A stretch of DNA of 64,000 bases, from NCBI RefSeq assembly GCF_903645325.1, contig NZ_CAHJXQ010000002.1, positions 186,001-250,000 of the forward strand. Reading direction: 5' to 3'. The DNA is from Microbacterium tenebrionis. GTDB taxonomy: Bacteria > Actinomycetota > Actinomycetes > Actinomycetales > Microbacteriaceae. A program made the position numbers and the translations under genes. Numbering within the stretch: the stretch's first letter is position 1; each line of letters opens with the position of its first letter. Under the pieces are notes generated by a model. It saw nothing but the letters and a program-made list of their open reading frames with translations. It did not search any database and was not told the DNA's origin. Below, in pieces: positions 38,103 to 48,030 of the stretch.

Positions 38103-39176
38103 GTGAGCCAGGCCACCGTACATCTTCCCGTTCCCCGCATCCCTCGGTCGCGGGGGGCGCGGCTTCAGAATAACCCGGTCGACGGACACAAGCGCGTACT
38201 CCTGGCGGCCCCGCGCGGTTACTGCGCCGGCGTGGACCGCGCGGTCGTCGCCGTCGAGAAGGCGCTGGAGCGCTACGGCGCACCGGTGTACGTGCGCAAG
38301 CAGATCGTGCACAACATCCATGTCGTCACCGAGCTCGAGCAGAAGGGCGCGATCTTCGTCGAGGAGGTCGACGAGGTGCCCGAGGGCGCTCACGTCGTCT
38401 TCAGTGCGCACGGCGTCTCGCCGGCCGTCGTGAACGCGGCATCCGACCGCGGCCTGCACGCGATCGACGCCACCTGCCCCCTGGTCACGAAGGTGCACCG
38501 CGAGGCGGTGCGCTTCGCCCGCGACGACTACGAGATCCTGCTCATCGGCCACGACGGTCACGAAGAGGTCGAGGGCACGGCAGGCGAGGCGCCCGACCAC
38601 GTGACCATCGTCAACTCTCCCGAAGAAGCCGACACGGTCCAGGTGAAGGATCCGTCGAAGGTCGTCTGGCTCTCGCAGACCACGCTGTCGGTCGACGAGA
38701 CCATGGAGACGGTGAACCGGCTGCGCACGCGCTTCCCCGAGCTGCACAACCCGCCGTCCGATGACATCTGCTACGCCACGCAGAACCGTCAGGTCGCGAT
38801 CAAGAAGGTCGCGAAGGATGCCGATCTCGTGATCGTCGTCGGATCGTCGAACTCGTCGAACTCGGTGCGCCTCGTCGAGGTCGCACTCGAATACGGTGCG
38901 AAGGCCGCCTACCGCGTCGACTACGCCGAAGAGGTCAAGCAGGAGTGGCTCGACGGCGTCGCCACGGTCGGTGTCACCAGCGGCGCGTCGGTTCCGGAAG
39001 TCCTCGTCCGCGAGGTGCTGGAAGCCCTGAGCGCCGCCGGCTACGAGGACGTCGAAGAGGTCCGCACGGCCGAAGAGGACCTGATGTTCTCGCTGCCCAA
39101 GGAACTGCGTCAGGACATCTCGGGTCAGCGCGACACGCGGGCCCTGGGCGGGCGCACGGGATCCGCCGCCTCATGA
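38103..39176 (+). CDS. ispH: 4-hydroxy-3-methylbut-2-enyl diphosphate reductase
   Basis: A 357-residue iron-sulfur enzyme, the last step of the MEP isoprenoid pathway, making IPP and DMAPP. The three cluster cysteines are in [19 protein letters not shown] and CYATQNRQ. There is an N-terminal extension of about 28 residues before the conserved [14 protein letters not shown] 38103 follows TAGACT (38091-38096) by six bases. The stop overlaps the next gene (ATGA). Confidence 0.96.
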   Translation: MSQATVHLPVPRIPRSRGARLQNNPVDGHKRVLLAAPRGYCAGVDRAVVAVEKALERYGAPVYVRKQIVHNIHVVTELEQKGAIFVEEVDEVPEGAHVVFSAHGVSPAVVNAASDRGLHAIDATCPLVTKVHREAVRFARDDYEILLIGHDGHEEVEGTAGEAPDHVTIVNSPEEADTVQVKDPSKVVWLSQTTLSVDETMETVNRLRTRFPELHNPPSDDICYATQNRQVAIKKVAKDADLVIVVGSSNSSNSVRLVEVALEYGAKAAYRVDYAEEVKQEWLDGVATVGVTSGASVPEVLVREVLEALSAAGYEDVEEVRTAEEDLMFSLPKELRQDISGQRDTRALGGRTGSAAS

Positions 39177-39685
39177 CCGAGCGCCCGCAGTACGGCGAAT
39201 TCGCCACGCCGGAGGAGCAGCGCAGACTTGCCGGACTGCCGCCGGTCGAGGAGCAGCCTCCAGCCCCGGCCGTGGCCGCATCGCCGGAGCCGGTCGCGCA
39301 GAGCCGCGAGCCCCGTCGGTGGGACAGGATCATCACGATCGCCCTGCTCGTGTACGGGGTCTTCAACGTCTTCATGACCGGCATGTCGTACCTCGACCTG
39401 CCCGGCGTGATGAACGAGAGCATGCGCATCCTGGGTATCGAGGGAGAGTTCACGAACTTCGACCAGGCCCGGGTCTGGGGCACGATTGCCGCGATCGTCC
39501 TCGTGGCGGGCTGGGTCATCACCGCGCTGATCTCGGTGCGGAGGCTGCGTGCGTCGAAGCTCGCGTGGTGGGTGCCGTTGGTCGGCGCCGTCGTGACGAT
39601 GCTCGTCGCGTCGGTGTGCATCAGCATCCCGATGGTGGGGGACCCGGCCTTCCAGGCTTACTTGGCCGGCGCCGGCGCGTCCTAG
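39173..39685 (+). CDS. DUF6264-type membrane protein
   Basis: A 170-residue protein with a Pro/Glu-rich N-terminus (about 1-45) that includes [18 protein letters not shown], then four predicted membrane helices (about 50-165). It fits the small actinobacterial DUF6264 family; function unknown. ATG 39173 overlaps the ispH stop, so it is probably co-expressed with ispH. Confidence 0.75.
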   Translation: MTERPQYGEFATPEEQRRLAGLPPVEEQPPAPAVAASPEPVAQSREPRRWDRIITIALLVYGVFNVFMTGMSYLDLPGVMNESMRILGIEGEFTNFDQARVWGTIAAIVLVAGWVITALISVRRLRASKLAWWVPLVGAVVTMLVASVCISIPMVGDPAFQAYLAGAGAS

Positions 39686-39733
39686 ACCTGGCAACCGGTC
39701 TGAGGCCGGCGAGAGCGTGGTTAGGCTCGAAGC

Positions 39734-40981
39734 ATGGATCAGAACAGTCTCGGCGTGCAGCTCTCCTACGCTTCCGTGGACCGCGGCGACGGCAGCGATC
39801 CACGCGCCGCGGCGACCGAGGTCCTGCGCTCCGTGCGTGCGCTCGCCGCGGTGCGCGACGCGACCATCGCCTGGGGTGACGCGGACGAGGCCGTGCTGCT
39901 GATCCCGGTGACCGACGACGATCAGGTCCTCACGCTGACGGACGAGGACACGATCGCGACAGAGCTGACGATCGGGTCGCTCCGGGACGCTTTCGCGGAT
40001 GCCGGGCTGAACCTGTGGATCGACGGCGGCGAGAGCGTCGACTTCGACGAGTTCGAGGCGGAGTTCACCGCCGATGAGGAATCAGCGGTGGAGCATGTCG
40101 ACGAGGACCTGCCCGATGAAGACGAGGACGATCTCGACCCGGAGCTGTTCGAGCCGCAGCCGGTCGATGTCGCGGCCTTCTCGCATCGGGGACCGGTTGC
40201 GGCCCGGTTCCTCGCGGAGGTGAACGGCACCGATGTGGTCCATGCCGAGTCCGGCACGTGGTCGCTGCAGCGCTTCCGCACTACCGAGCCGACGGGGGCC
40301 TGGCCGTCGTCGGCGGCCGAACTTCCCCTGATCGAGCTCAACCGGACCGGAGACGGCGGCAGCTGGATCGAGGTCACGGCCCGCGCCAACGAGACCGTCC
40401 CGTTCTGGACGGATGCCGAGCGCGACACGCTGCCGGTTCTCGACATCGCGTCGATCGCGGTGCCCGAGACCGCTGAGGTGTACCGGCGGCTTCTGGCGGA
40501 GGGCGACGGAACCAGGGATGAGCTCGAGGTCCTCGGCGCCCGCGGCGTCGTGGACGTCGACGCTGCGCACCGTGCTCTCGTCGCGGAGTCGCTCGGAGGT
40601 GTGGTCGGGTCCGAGGCGCGCCTGCGAGCGTTCCTCGCGGCGTTCCGCATTCCAGCCGGCCTGATCGATTCCGCGCTGAGCGCACAGATACCGGTCGGTC
40701 AGCGCTTCGCGCCGTCCGGATGGATCGCCGCGATCGGGGAGAGCTTCCTCTCCGGGATCGGAGAGTCGACGCCGCTGACGCGGCGGGAGACGCCGTGGGC
40801 GCGGGTCGTCCGGTTCGTGCGCGCGCGGCCCGCGGTCGGTCTCGCGGTCGGCGCTGCAGAACTCGTGAGCGGAGCCGTCCTTGCGCGGCGCCGCGGAGTC
40901 GGACGCGTGGCCGGCATTCTGCTCATCGTGGATGCGGTCGCGGATCTCGTGATCTGGGCGATGCGCCTGTCGCGTCGATGA
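39734..40981 (+). CDS. Unrecognised 415-residue protein with acidic linker
   Basis: I do not recognise this protein. Residues 1-85 look like a small alpha/beta domain (LSYASVDRGDGSDPRAAATE). A very acidic stretch (about 100-145, HVDEDLPDEDEDDLDPE) follows, then a mixed domain, and a C-terminal region with weakly hydrophobic helices rich in Arg (about 350-415, VLARRRGVGRVAGILLIVDA). ATG 39734 follows TAGGCT (39722-39727) by six bases, so it has its own leaderless promoter. It converges with fba across a terminator. Confidence 0.8.
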   Translation: MDQNSLGVQLSYASVDRGDGSDPRAAATEVLRSVRALAAVRDATIAWGDADEAVLLIPVTDDDQVLTLTDEDTIATELTIGSLRDAFADAGLNLWIDGGESVDFDEFEAEFTADEESAVEHVDEDLPDEDEDDLDPELFEPQPVDVAAFSHRGPVAARFLAEVNGTDVVHAESGTWSLQRFRTTEPTGAWPSSAAELPLIELNRTGDGGSWIEVTARANETVPFWTDAERDTLPVLDIASIAVPETAEVYRRLLAEGDGTRDELEVLGARGVVDVDAAHRALVAESLGGVVGSEARLRAFLAAFRIPAGLIDSALSAQIPVGQRFAPSGWIAAIGESFLSGIGESTPLTRRETPWARVVRFVRARPAVGLAVGAAELVSGAVLARRRGVGRVAGILLIVDAVADLVIWAMRLSRR

Positions 40982-40985
40982 CGCA

Positions 40986-41021
40986 GATCAGGCCCCGGAC
41001 GGTGCGGTCCGAGGCCTGATC
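40986..41021. terminator. Bidirectional terminator
   Basis: Arms 40986-41000 (GATCAGGCCCCGGAC) and 41007-41021 (GTCCGAGGCCTGATC) form a 15-bp stem with one mismatch, between convergent genes. Confidence 0.8.
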
Positions 41022-41034
41022 CGGGGCGATGCGG

Positions 41035-42063
<1,029 letters not shown>

Positions 42064-42234
42064 GGAAACTCCTGCGATAGATGAAGCCGGGACAGTGCTC
42101 ACTCTATCGTCGGTGGTGCGGGATGCCGCAGCCTTCGGGCCGCCCTGTAACCGCGGTCTTCGCGAACGTTAAGAAACGCGATTCCTTCGCGGCATATCGC
42201 GCGAAACAGCGGGCGGTCTGACGTGCCCGCTGGC

Positions 42235-42240
42235 TAGGCT
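42235..42240 (+). promoter_or_regulatory. TAGGCT -10 box of glpX
   Basis: TAGGCT ends six bases before the glpX ATG (42247). The 183-base region shared with divergent fba contains no other clear element. Confidence 0.55.
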
Positions 42241-42246
42241 GGCCCC

Positions 42247-43233
42247 ATGGTGAGTCTGACGGCCGATATGAGCCCGCTGCGTCCCGATCGAAACCTCGCA
42301 CTCGAGCTGGTGCGCGCGACCGAGGCGGCGTCGATCAGGGCGGTGCCGTTCATCGGACGCGGCGACAAGGAAGCCGCGGACGGTGCGGCCGTCGACGCCA
42401 TGCGAGCGTTCCTGGGGACCGTGAACTTCCAGGGCAGGGTCGTCATCGGCGAGGGCGAGAAGGACAACGCGCCCATGCTGTTCAACGGCGAGGTCGTCGG
42501 CTCCGGCCGCGGTCCGGAGTGCGACATCGCCGTCGACCCGATCGATGGCACCTCGCTCACTGCTGCCGGGCGTCAGAACGCCCTCTCGGTCATCGCCGTC
42601 TCCGACCGGGGGACGATGCTCGACGCGTCCAGCGTCTTCTACATGGACAAGCTCGTGACCGGTCCTGCCGGTGTGGGCGTCGTCGACATCAACCTTCCCG
42701 TTGGTGAGAACGTCCGACTGCTGGCGAAGGCACTGGGCAAGCCGGTCGATGAGGTCGTCGTCTCGGTGCTGAACCGCCCGCGCCACGAGAAGCTCATCGA
42801 GGAGATCCGCGAGGCGGGCGCCGGCACCCGCCTCATGAGCGACGGCGATGTCGCGGGCGGCATCAACGCCGCCCGCCACGGCGCGCGCACCGACATGTGC
42901 GTCGGTGTCGGCGGCAGCCCCGAGGGCATCGTCACCGCGTGTGCGATCAAGGCGCTCGGCGGGCACATCCAGGGCCGGCTCTGGCCGCGCGACGATGACG
43001 AGCGGCAGCGCGGTATCGACGCCGGACTGAAGATGGACCACGTCTACGAGGCCGACGAGCTCGTCCAGGGCGACAACACCATCTTCGTCGCGACCGGTGT
43101 CACGGACGGCCAGCTCGTGGCGGGTGTGCGCCGCGAGGGCAACTACGTCTACACCGAGTCGGTCGTGCTGCGCGGTGCCTCGGGAACGCTGCGCCGCATC
43201 TCGTCGGAGCACCTCGTCTCGAAGTGGCTCTGA
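42247..43233 (+). CDS. glpX: Class II fructose-1,6-bisphosphatase
   Basis: A 328-residue GlpX-type phosphatase for gluconeogenesis. Metal-binding and catalytic motifs are IGEGEKDNAPM (about residue 75) and DPIDGTSLTAAGR (about 98), with SDGDVAGGINAA later. Actinobacteria generally rely on GlpX as their FBPase. Head-to-head placement with fba may allow opposite regulation of the two enzymes. Confidence 0.95.
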   Translation: MVSLTADMSPLRPDRNLALELVRATEAASIRAVPFIGRGDKEAADGAAVDAMRAFLGTVNFQGRVVIGEGEKDNAPMLFNGEVVGSGRGPECDIAVDPIDGTSLTAAGRQNALSVIAVSDRGTMLDASSVFYMDKLVTGPAGVGVVDINLPVGENVRLLAKALGKPVDEVVVSVLNRPRHEKLIEEIREAGAGTRLMSDGDVAGGINAARHGARTDMCVGVGGSPEGIVTACAIKALGGHIQGRLWPRDDDERQRGIDAGLKMDHVYEADELVQGDNTIFVATGVTDGQLVAGVRREGNYVYTESVVLRGASGTLRRISSEHLVSKWL

Positions 43234-43355
43234 CGCCCGAACTCGCCTCCGGATAGAGCGGCCACGAGCCGTCCTTCCCGCGGTTCTCAGGCATTGCTGG
43301 CACAATGGATGGCGTCGCCGGAAGGCTCAGGGCGACACCACCGGGAGGGCAAGAG

Positions 43356-43652
43356 ATGACCACGGGACAGACGGGCAGCCACGAGAAGTCGGCACCGGTG
43401 CAGATGGTCACCACCAACACCGGTCGCATTCTGCGGATCTCACCGGAAGACGAAGCCGCCCGCGCAGCCGCGGCTGCGGCCGCGACCACTGCGGCACCGG
43501 CGAACATGGATCCCGCGCGCCGGACGGACGTGCTGTTCCGGGTGCGCCGTGCCGAGGGGCATGAGCTGAGCCCCTGGTGGATGGTCGGCGCGTTCCTCGT
43601 GACGTCGGGTCTCGTGATCGCCCTGCTGAGCTGGGTTCCCTACAGCGCCTGA
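43356..43652 (+). CDS. Small C-terminal-anchored membrane protein
   Basis: A 98-residue unknown protein with a soluble N-terminus containing an alanine run (AARAAAAAAATTAAPA) and one membrane helix close to the end (about 75-95, WMVGAFLVTSGLVIALLSWV). GGGAGGG at 43343-43349 decides ATG 43356. Its last 13 bases overlap the end of the convergent rmuC gene. Confidence 0.75.
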   Translation: MTTGQTGSHEKSAPVQMVTTNTGRILRISPEDEAARAAAAAAATTAAPANMDPARRTDVLFRVRRAEGHELSPWWMVGAFLVTSGLVIALLSWVPYSA

Positions 43653-44965
43653 CCCCTGCCGACCCCATCCGTGATCGAATCGTCGGCGACTCGGTGGCGC
43701 ACCGATCCGAGGTCGGCTTCGATCTCGACGACCGGTCGGTCGGTTGCCGGCTCGCCGTCGCTTCCCGCGTCGACGGTCAGTTCAGGGGCTGTGAACTTGC
43801 GCGGGCTGTTCGTGATCACCGGCGGCGCGGCGTCCAGCGCTGACGCATCGATGCCGGGGAACTGCCGCGCCGTCACGAGTACACGCGTCTCCAACGAACC
43901 GGCGAAGCGGTTGTAGCTGTCCACCGTGCGCTCGAGCGCGCGCCGGAGGTCGTCGGCATGGCCGGCCAGGGTGCCCAGCCGGTCGAACAGCTGCGTGCCG
44001 AGGGCGAGCAGGTTGCGGGCCTCGGTCGACACCTCCTGCTGAGTCCAGGTGTAGGCCACGGTCTTCAGCACTGCCCAGAGGTTGACCGGTGACGCAAGCG
44101 CGACGCGTTTGCCGAACGCGTAGTCGAGCAGCACAGGATCCTCATCGATGGCAGCGGCCAGCAGAGACTCACTGGGCAGGAAGCAGATCACGAACTCGGG
44201 GCTCGCGTCGAGCCCTGACCAGTAGGCCTTCTTCGCCAGCGCGTCGACGTGTGCACGAACCGCTTTGACGTGCTTCTGCATGTGCTGCCGTCGCTGCGCG
44301 TCGTGCGCATCGCCGCCCGGCAGTGCTGTCGCTTCGAGGTACGCATCGAGGGGCACTTTCGCATCGACAGCGATCGAGGTGCCGCCCGGAAGCCGCACGA
44401 TCATGTCCGGTCGGCCCTGTCCTCGGTCGGACGAGATGGTCGACTGCAGATCGAAGTCGACGTGTCTGGTGAGACCAGCTGCCTCGACGACCCGACGCAG
44501 TTGGGTCTCGCCCCACACGCCCCTCGTCGATGTCGAGCGCAGTGCCCCTGCGAGCGACTCGGTCGTTGCGCGCAGCGCCTCATCCGACTCCTGCGCCCTG
44601 CGCAGCTGCTCGGCCAGCGAGCCGAACTGCGCGTGCCGCTCCTGCTCGAGCGACGCCACCTTGCTCTGCATCTGCTGCAGCGACTCGCGCACAGGGGCGA
44701 GCGCGGTGAGGACCGCGTTCTGCTGCTGCACCCGGTCGGCCTCGGCCCGCTGCTGGGCACGGGCGTGCTCGACGGCATCCCGGTACAGGTCGTACTGCCG
44801 GTCACGGTCGTCTCGAGCGGCGGAGAGCTCTGCCTGAACGCGCGCGAGGTCGGTCGCACTCGCCGACTGCTGCGCTGAGGATCGAGCGGCGCGTGCGAAC
44901 CACCCGACGGCGCCCCCGGCGGCGAGGGCCGCGAGAGCCAGAACCACGATCAACAGAGCATCCAT
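43640..44965 (-). CDS. rmuC: DNA recombination protein RmuC
   Basis: A 441-residue RmuC. An N-terminal membrane helix (about 3-23) is followed by a coiled coil (about 35-120) and the RmuC nuclease-like domain (RGVWGETQLRRVVEAAGL, PDMIVRLPGGTSIAVDAKVP, SPEFVICFLPSESLLAAA). The protein limits inversions between short repeats and is proposed to be a nuclease. The extra C-terminal 60 residues are low-complexity. It ends inside the convergent small membrane protein gene. Confidence 0.94.
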   Translation of the reverse strand: MDALLIVVLALAALAAGGAVGWFARAARSSAQQSASATDLARVQAELSAARDDRDRQYDLYRDAVEHARAQQRAEADRVQQQNAVLTALAPVRESLQQMQSKVASLEQERHAQFGSLAEQLRRAQESDEALRATTESLAGALRSTSTRGVWGETQLRRVVEAAGLTRHVDFDLQSTISSDRGQGRPDMIVRLPGGTSIAVDAKVPLDAYLEATALPGGDAHDAQRRQHMQKHVKAVRAHVDALAKKAYWSGLDASPEFVICFLPSESLLAAAIDEDPVLLDYAFGKRVALASPVNLWAVLKTVAYTWTQQEVSTEARNLLALGTQLFDRLGTLAGHADDLRRALERTVDSYNRFAGSLETRVLVTARQFPGIDASALDAAPPVITNSPRKFTAPELTVDAGSDGEPATDRPVVEIEADLGSVRHRVADDSITDGVGRGQAL

Positions 44966-45020
44966 ACCGCCATGATGCCGACGGCCACGGACATCGCCGC
45001 GTAGACGCCCCGCGGCGTAT

Positions 45021-45428
45021 TCAGTCCGCGGCGTGCTCCTCGAGGATCGCGCGCATGTCGGTGAGTCCGAACTGGTCGGCGATCGCGAGCGCGGAGAGCG
45101 TGCCGGCATTCTGATCGGCACCGGCATCCAGCAGCATCCGGAGCAGCGTCTCGTTCTTGCGGAACACGGCGCACGAGATCGCCGTCTGGCCGTTGCCGTT
45201 GACCGCATCCAGTGCGGCGCCGCGTCGGATCAGATCCGCGACCGTGTGCTCCTCCTCGGCATAGGTCGCGACGATCAGGAACGTGTCGCCGCGCGGATTC
45301 CGGAGGTCGATCGGCACACCGGCGTCGATCATCTCGCCGAGCGGTCCGGTGCGCCCCTGGCGCGCGAGGTCGAAGGTGCCCTCGATGACTTCGAGGCTGA
45401 CGGGGGAGTCGCCGGAAGGATTCGTCAT
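45021..45428 (-). CDS. Small ankyrin-repeat protein
   Basis: A 135-residue protein of about three ankyrin repeats (GPLGEMIDAGVPIDLRNPRG, VADLIRRGAALDAVNGNGQT, LLRMLLDAGADQNAGT). It is probably a soluble protein-binding module. ATG 45428 was chosen because it gives a compact repeat protein. The partner is unknown. Confidence 0.88.
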   Translation of the reverse strand: MTNPSGDSPVSLEVIEGTFDLARQGRTGPLGEMIDAGVPIDLRNPRGDTFLIVATYAEEEHTVADLIRRGAALDAVNGNGQTAISCAVFRKNETLLRMLLDAGADQNAGTLSALAIADQFGLTDMRAILEEHAAD

Positions 45429-45463
45429 GCTCTCATTCTCGCGTGACGTGAGCGCGAATGCGC

Positions 45464-46057
45464 TCAGGCCGCACGAGCCTGGGCGGCAGCCGCTGGAGCA
45501 TCCGTCACCCGCAGGCTCAGCGCTGTCGCGAGCGCGTGCACGTCGGCGGCGCCCATGCGTCGCGCCGAATCGATGACGATCTCCGCGCACGCGCGGGCAT
45601 CCGCGAGGGCGTCATGGTGCGAGAACTCCGCGAACCCGGCGGCGGCCGCGGCCATCGGCAGCCGGTAGGACTCGAGGTCGTAGACCTTGCGGGCGACCTG
45701 CAGGCTGCACAGCGAACGGTAGGGCGGGCACTCCAGGTCGGTGACCTCGGATGCCGTGCGCAGCACCTTCAGGTCGAATCCGGCGTTGTGCGCCACCAGG
45801 ACGTCGGCTCCGGCGAAAGCGCACAGCCTGTCGAACTGCTCGGTCCAGGTCGCGGCTTGCACGACATCCTGGGGGCGGATGCCGTGGATCCTGATGTTCC
45901 ACTCCTGGAATTCGTCGTGGCCCGCGGGCGGGCGGATCAGCCATCCCGCCGTCGCGACGACCCGCCCGTCACGGACGCGCACGAGGCCGACGGAACACGC
46001 CGAAGCCGGGCTGGAGTTCGCAGTCTCGAAGTCGATCGCAGTGAAGTCCAGGGGCAC
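45464..46057 (-). CDS. DnaQ-like 3'-5' exonuclease (DEDDh)
   Basis: A 197-residue exonuclease. The DEDDh residues are Asp and Glu in AIDFETANSS, Asp in AHNAGFDLKVL and the His-Asp pair in FSHHDALADARACAEI. It resembles stand-alone DNA polymerase III epsilon-like exonucleases of actinobacteria rather than a polymerase subunit. GTG 46057 gives the standard N-terminus a few residues before the first motif. Confidence 0.9.
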   Translation of the reverse strand: MPLDFTAIDFETANSSPASACSVGLVRVRDGRVVATAGWLIRPPAGHDEFQEWNIRIHGIRPQDVVQAATWTEQFDRLCAFAGADVLVAHNAGFDLKVLRTASEVTDLECPPYRSLCSLQVARKVYDLESYRLPMAAAAAGFAEFSHHDALADARACAEIVIDSARRMGAADVHALATALSLRVTDAPAAAAQARAA

Positions 46058-46116
46058 GTCTTCACCCTCTCCCCGCGCCCTGCTCGATCGGCGCAGGCGC
46101 GCCGTAGGCTTTCGGC

Positions 46117-46716
46117 ATGCGCGATGAGCGGGCGACATCCTTCGGTGCGGCGGCGGGCGACTACGAGGCGGCGCGACCCGACTATCCGTTCGAAGCCGTG
46201 GCCTGGATGCTCGAGCAGCTGCCGCGCGGATCGCGCCGTGTCGCGGATGTCGGTGCCGGAACGGGCAAGCTGACCCGCGTGCTGACGGATGCTCCGGACG
46301 CGGAGGTGATCGCGATCGATCCGGACGCCGCGATGCTCGCGCAGCTGCGCGAGAGCGTGCCGGGGGTGCCGACATTCCTCGGAACGGCCGAACGCCTGCC
46401 GGTTCCTGACGCGAGCCTGGATGCCGTCGTCCTCGGCCAGGCCTGGCACTGGGTCGATCCGGTCATGGGGTCCGCCGAGATCGGGCGAGCGGTCCGTTCG
46501 GGCGGAACGCTCGGGCTCATCTGGAATCTGCGGGACGACAGCGCGCCGTGGGTCATGCGTCTGACCGAGATCATGCGCACCTCTCCCGCGTCGGGCATGT
46601 TCGACGGGGACGGCCCGACGGTCGGCGAGCCGCTGTTCGACGAGCTCGGCCTGCACGGCGACGCCACCATCGACCTCCCGTACGTGACGCGCGCGTTCCG
46701 CGCCGTCCGCGCGTGA
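46117..46716 (+). CDS. Class I SAM-dependent methyltransferase, short at the C-terminus
   Basis: A 199-residue methyltransferase. The SAM motif VADVGAGTGKLTRVL is near residue 45 and the post-I acidic residue in VIAIDPD is near 67. The family member type (FGAAAGDYEAARPDYP) is usually about 250 residues, so the C-terminal 50 are missing here. The end YVTRAFRAVRA suggests a recent truncation or frameshift. ATG 46117 follows TAGGCT (46105-46110) by six bases. The substrate is unknown. Confidence 0.82.
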   Translation: MRDERATSFGAAAGDYEAARPDYPFEAVAWMLEQLPRGSRRVADVGAGTGKLTRVLTDAPDAEVIAIDPDAAMLAQLRESVPGVPTFLGTAERLPVPDASLDAVVLGQAWHWVDPVMGSAEIGRAVRSGGTLGLIWNLRDDSAPWVMRLTEIMRTSPASGMFDGDGPTVGEPLFDELGLHGDATIDLPYVTRAFRAVRA

Positions 46717-46852
46717 GGCGCACGAACTGAACGGCGTCGCCCAGCCCGTGCACAGCTTCGGAGCCTGGCGCCGACACGCCGCGTGATCGCGCCGGACGAC
46801 GGCGCGCCCTGCGCGGCATCCGAAGTTGTGCTCGCCGGTAGACTCTTACCCC

Positions 46853-47926
46853 GTGGCTCTCACTATCGGCATCGTCGGCCTGCCCAACGTCGGCAAGTCC
46901 ACCCTCTTCAACGCCCTGACCAAGAACGACGTGCTCGCGGCGAACTATCCGTTCGCGACGATCGAGCCGAACGTCGGCGTCGTCAGCCTGCCCGATTCGC
47001 GCCTGGACGTGCTGGCGGGCATCTTCGGCAGCGAGCGGATCCTGCCTGCGACGGTGTCTTTCGTCGACATCGCCGGCATCGTGCGCGGTGCGAGTGAGGG
47101 GGAGGGGCTCGGCAACCAGTTCCTCGCCAACATCCGCGAGGCGGACGCCATCGCCCAGGTCGTACGCGGATTCGCCGACGACGACGTCGTGCACGTCGAC
47201 GGCGCCATCAACCCGCAGGGCGACCTCGAGACGATCAACGCCGAGCTCATGCTCGCCGACCTGCAGACCGTTGAGAAGGCGCTGCCGCGGTACGAGAAGG
47301 AGGTCAAGCAGAAGAAGCTCGACCCGTCCGTCCTCGAGGCGGCCAACGCGGCGAAGGATGCTCTGGAGCGCGGCGTGCTGCTGTCGACGTCGGGCATCGA
47401 CCTCGCTCCGATCAAGGAGCTGGGCCTTCTGACCTCGAAGCCCGTCATCTTCGTCTTCAACGTCGATGAGGCGGTGCTGACGGATGCTGCACGCAAGGCC
47501 GAGCTGGAGGCACTGGTCGCACCGGCCAAGGCGATCTTCCTCGACGCGAAGATCGAATCCGAGCTCATCGACCTCGACCCTGAGGACGCTGCTGAGCTGC
47601 TCGCATCCACCGGCCAGGACGAATCGGGGCTCGACCAGCTCGCCCGCATCGGCTTCGACACGCTGGGTCTGCAGACGTACCTGACCGCCGGCCCCAAGGA
47701 GGCCCGCGCCTGGACGATCGGCAAGGGCTGGAAGGCGCCGCAGGCAGCCGGTGTCATCCACACCGACTTCGAGAAGGGCTTCATCAAGGCCGAGATCATC
47801 TCGTTCGACGACCTCGTCGAGACGGGCTCGGTCGTCGAAGCCCGCTCCAAGGGCAAGGCGCGCCTCGAGGGCAAGGACTACGTCATGCAGGATGGCGACG
47901 TGGTTGAATTCCGGTTCAACGTTTAG
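46853..47926 (+). CDS. ychF: Ribosome-binding ATPase YchF (Obg family)
   Basis: A 357-residue P-loop protein that binds ribosomes and prefers ATP. It has G1 GLPNVGKSTLFNAL, G3 DIAGIVRGASEGEGLGN, the altered G4 NVDE in place of NKxD (which explains ATP preference), a helical insert, and a C-terminal TGS domain ending DVVEFRFNV. GTG 46853 is preferred; TAGACT at 46839-46844 is eight bases upstream. The last ~25 bases are repeated seven times in the next 5.6 kb, marking this 3' end as a probable insertion site. Confidence 0.96.
   Translation: MALTIGIVGLPNVGKSTLFNALTKNDVLAANYPFATIEPNVGVVSLPDSRLDVLAGIFGSERILPATVSFVDIAGIVRGASEGEGLGNQFLANIREADAIAQVVRGFADDDVVHVDGAINPQGDLETINAELMLADLQTVEKALPRYEKEVKQKKLDPSVLEAANAAKDALERGVLLSTSGIDLAPIKELGLLTSKPVIFVFNVDEAVLTDAARKAELEALVAPAKAIFLDAKIESELIDLDPEDAAELLASTGQDESGLDQLARIGFDTLGLQTYLTAGPKEARAWTIGKGWKAPQAAGVIHTDFEKGFIKAEIISFDDLVETGSVVEARSKGKARLEGKDYVMQDGDVVEFRFNV
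47897..47926 (+). repeat. ychF-end repeat, copy 0 (native gene end)
   Basis: The native sequence ends GAATTCCGGTTCAACGT then TTAG and encodes VEFRFNV-stop. It lacks the upstream arm (GGTTGGTATGTGCC) found on most downstream copies. This fits a chromosomal target whose core is shared with incoming elements. Confidence 0.75.
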
Positions 47927-47950
47927 TCGCGTTCCGCCTCAACATCTGAT

Positions 47951-47991
47951 TCGAGTGCCCGGATCTCCCACAGGGAGATCCGGGCACTCGA
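47951..47991 (+). terminator. Perfect 19-bp hairpin after ychF
   Basis: Arms 47951-47969 and 47973-47991 are exact inverse repeats with a 3-base loop, 24 bases after the ychF stop. It follows the core repeat, so it either belongs to the first inserted unit or was the native terminator. Confidence 0.85.
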
Positions 47992-48030
47992 TCTACGTGC
48001 GACCAGCAGGCGAGTCGCCGCAGCATGGGG

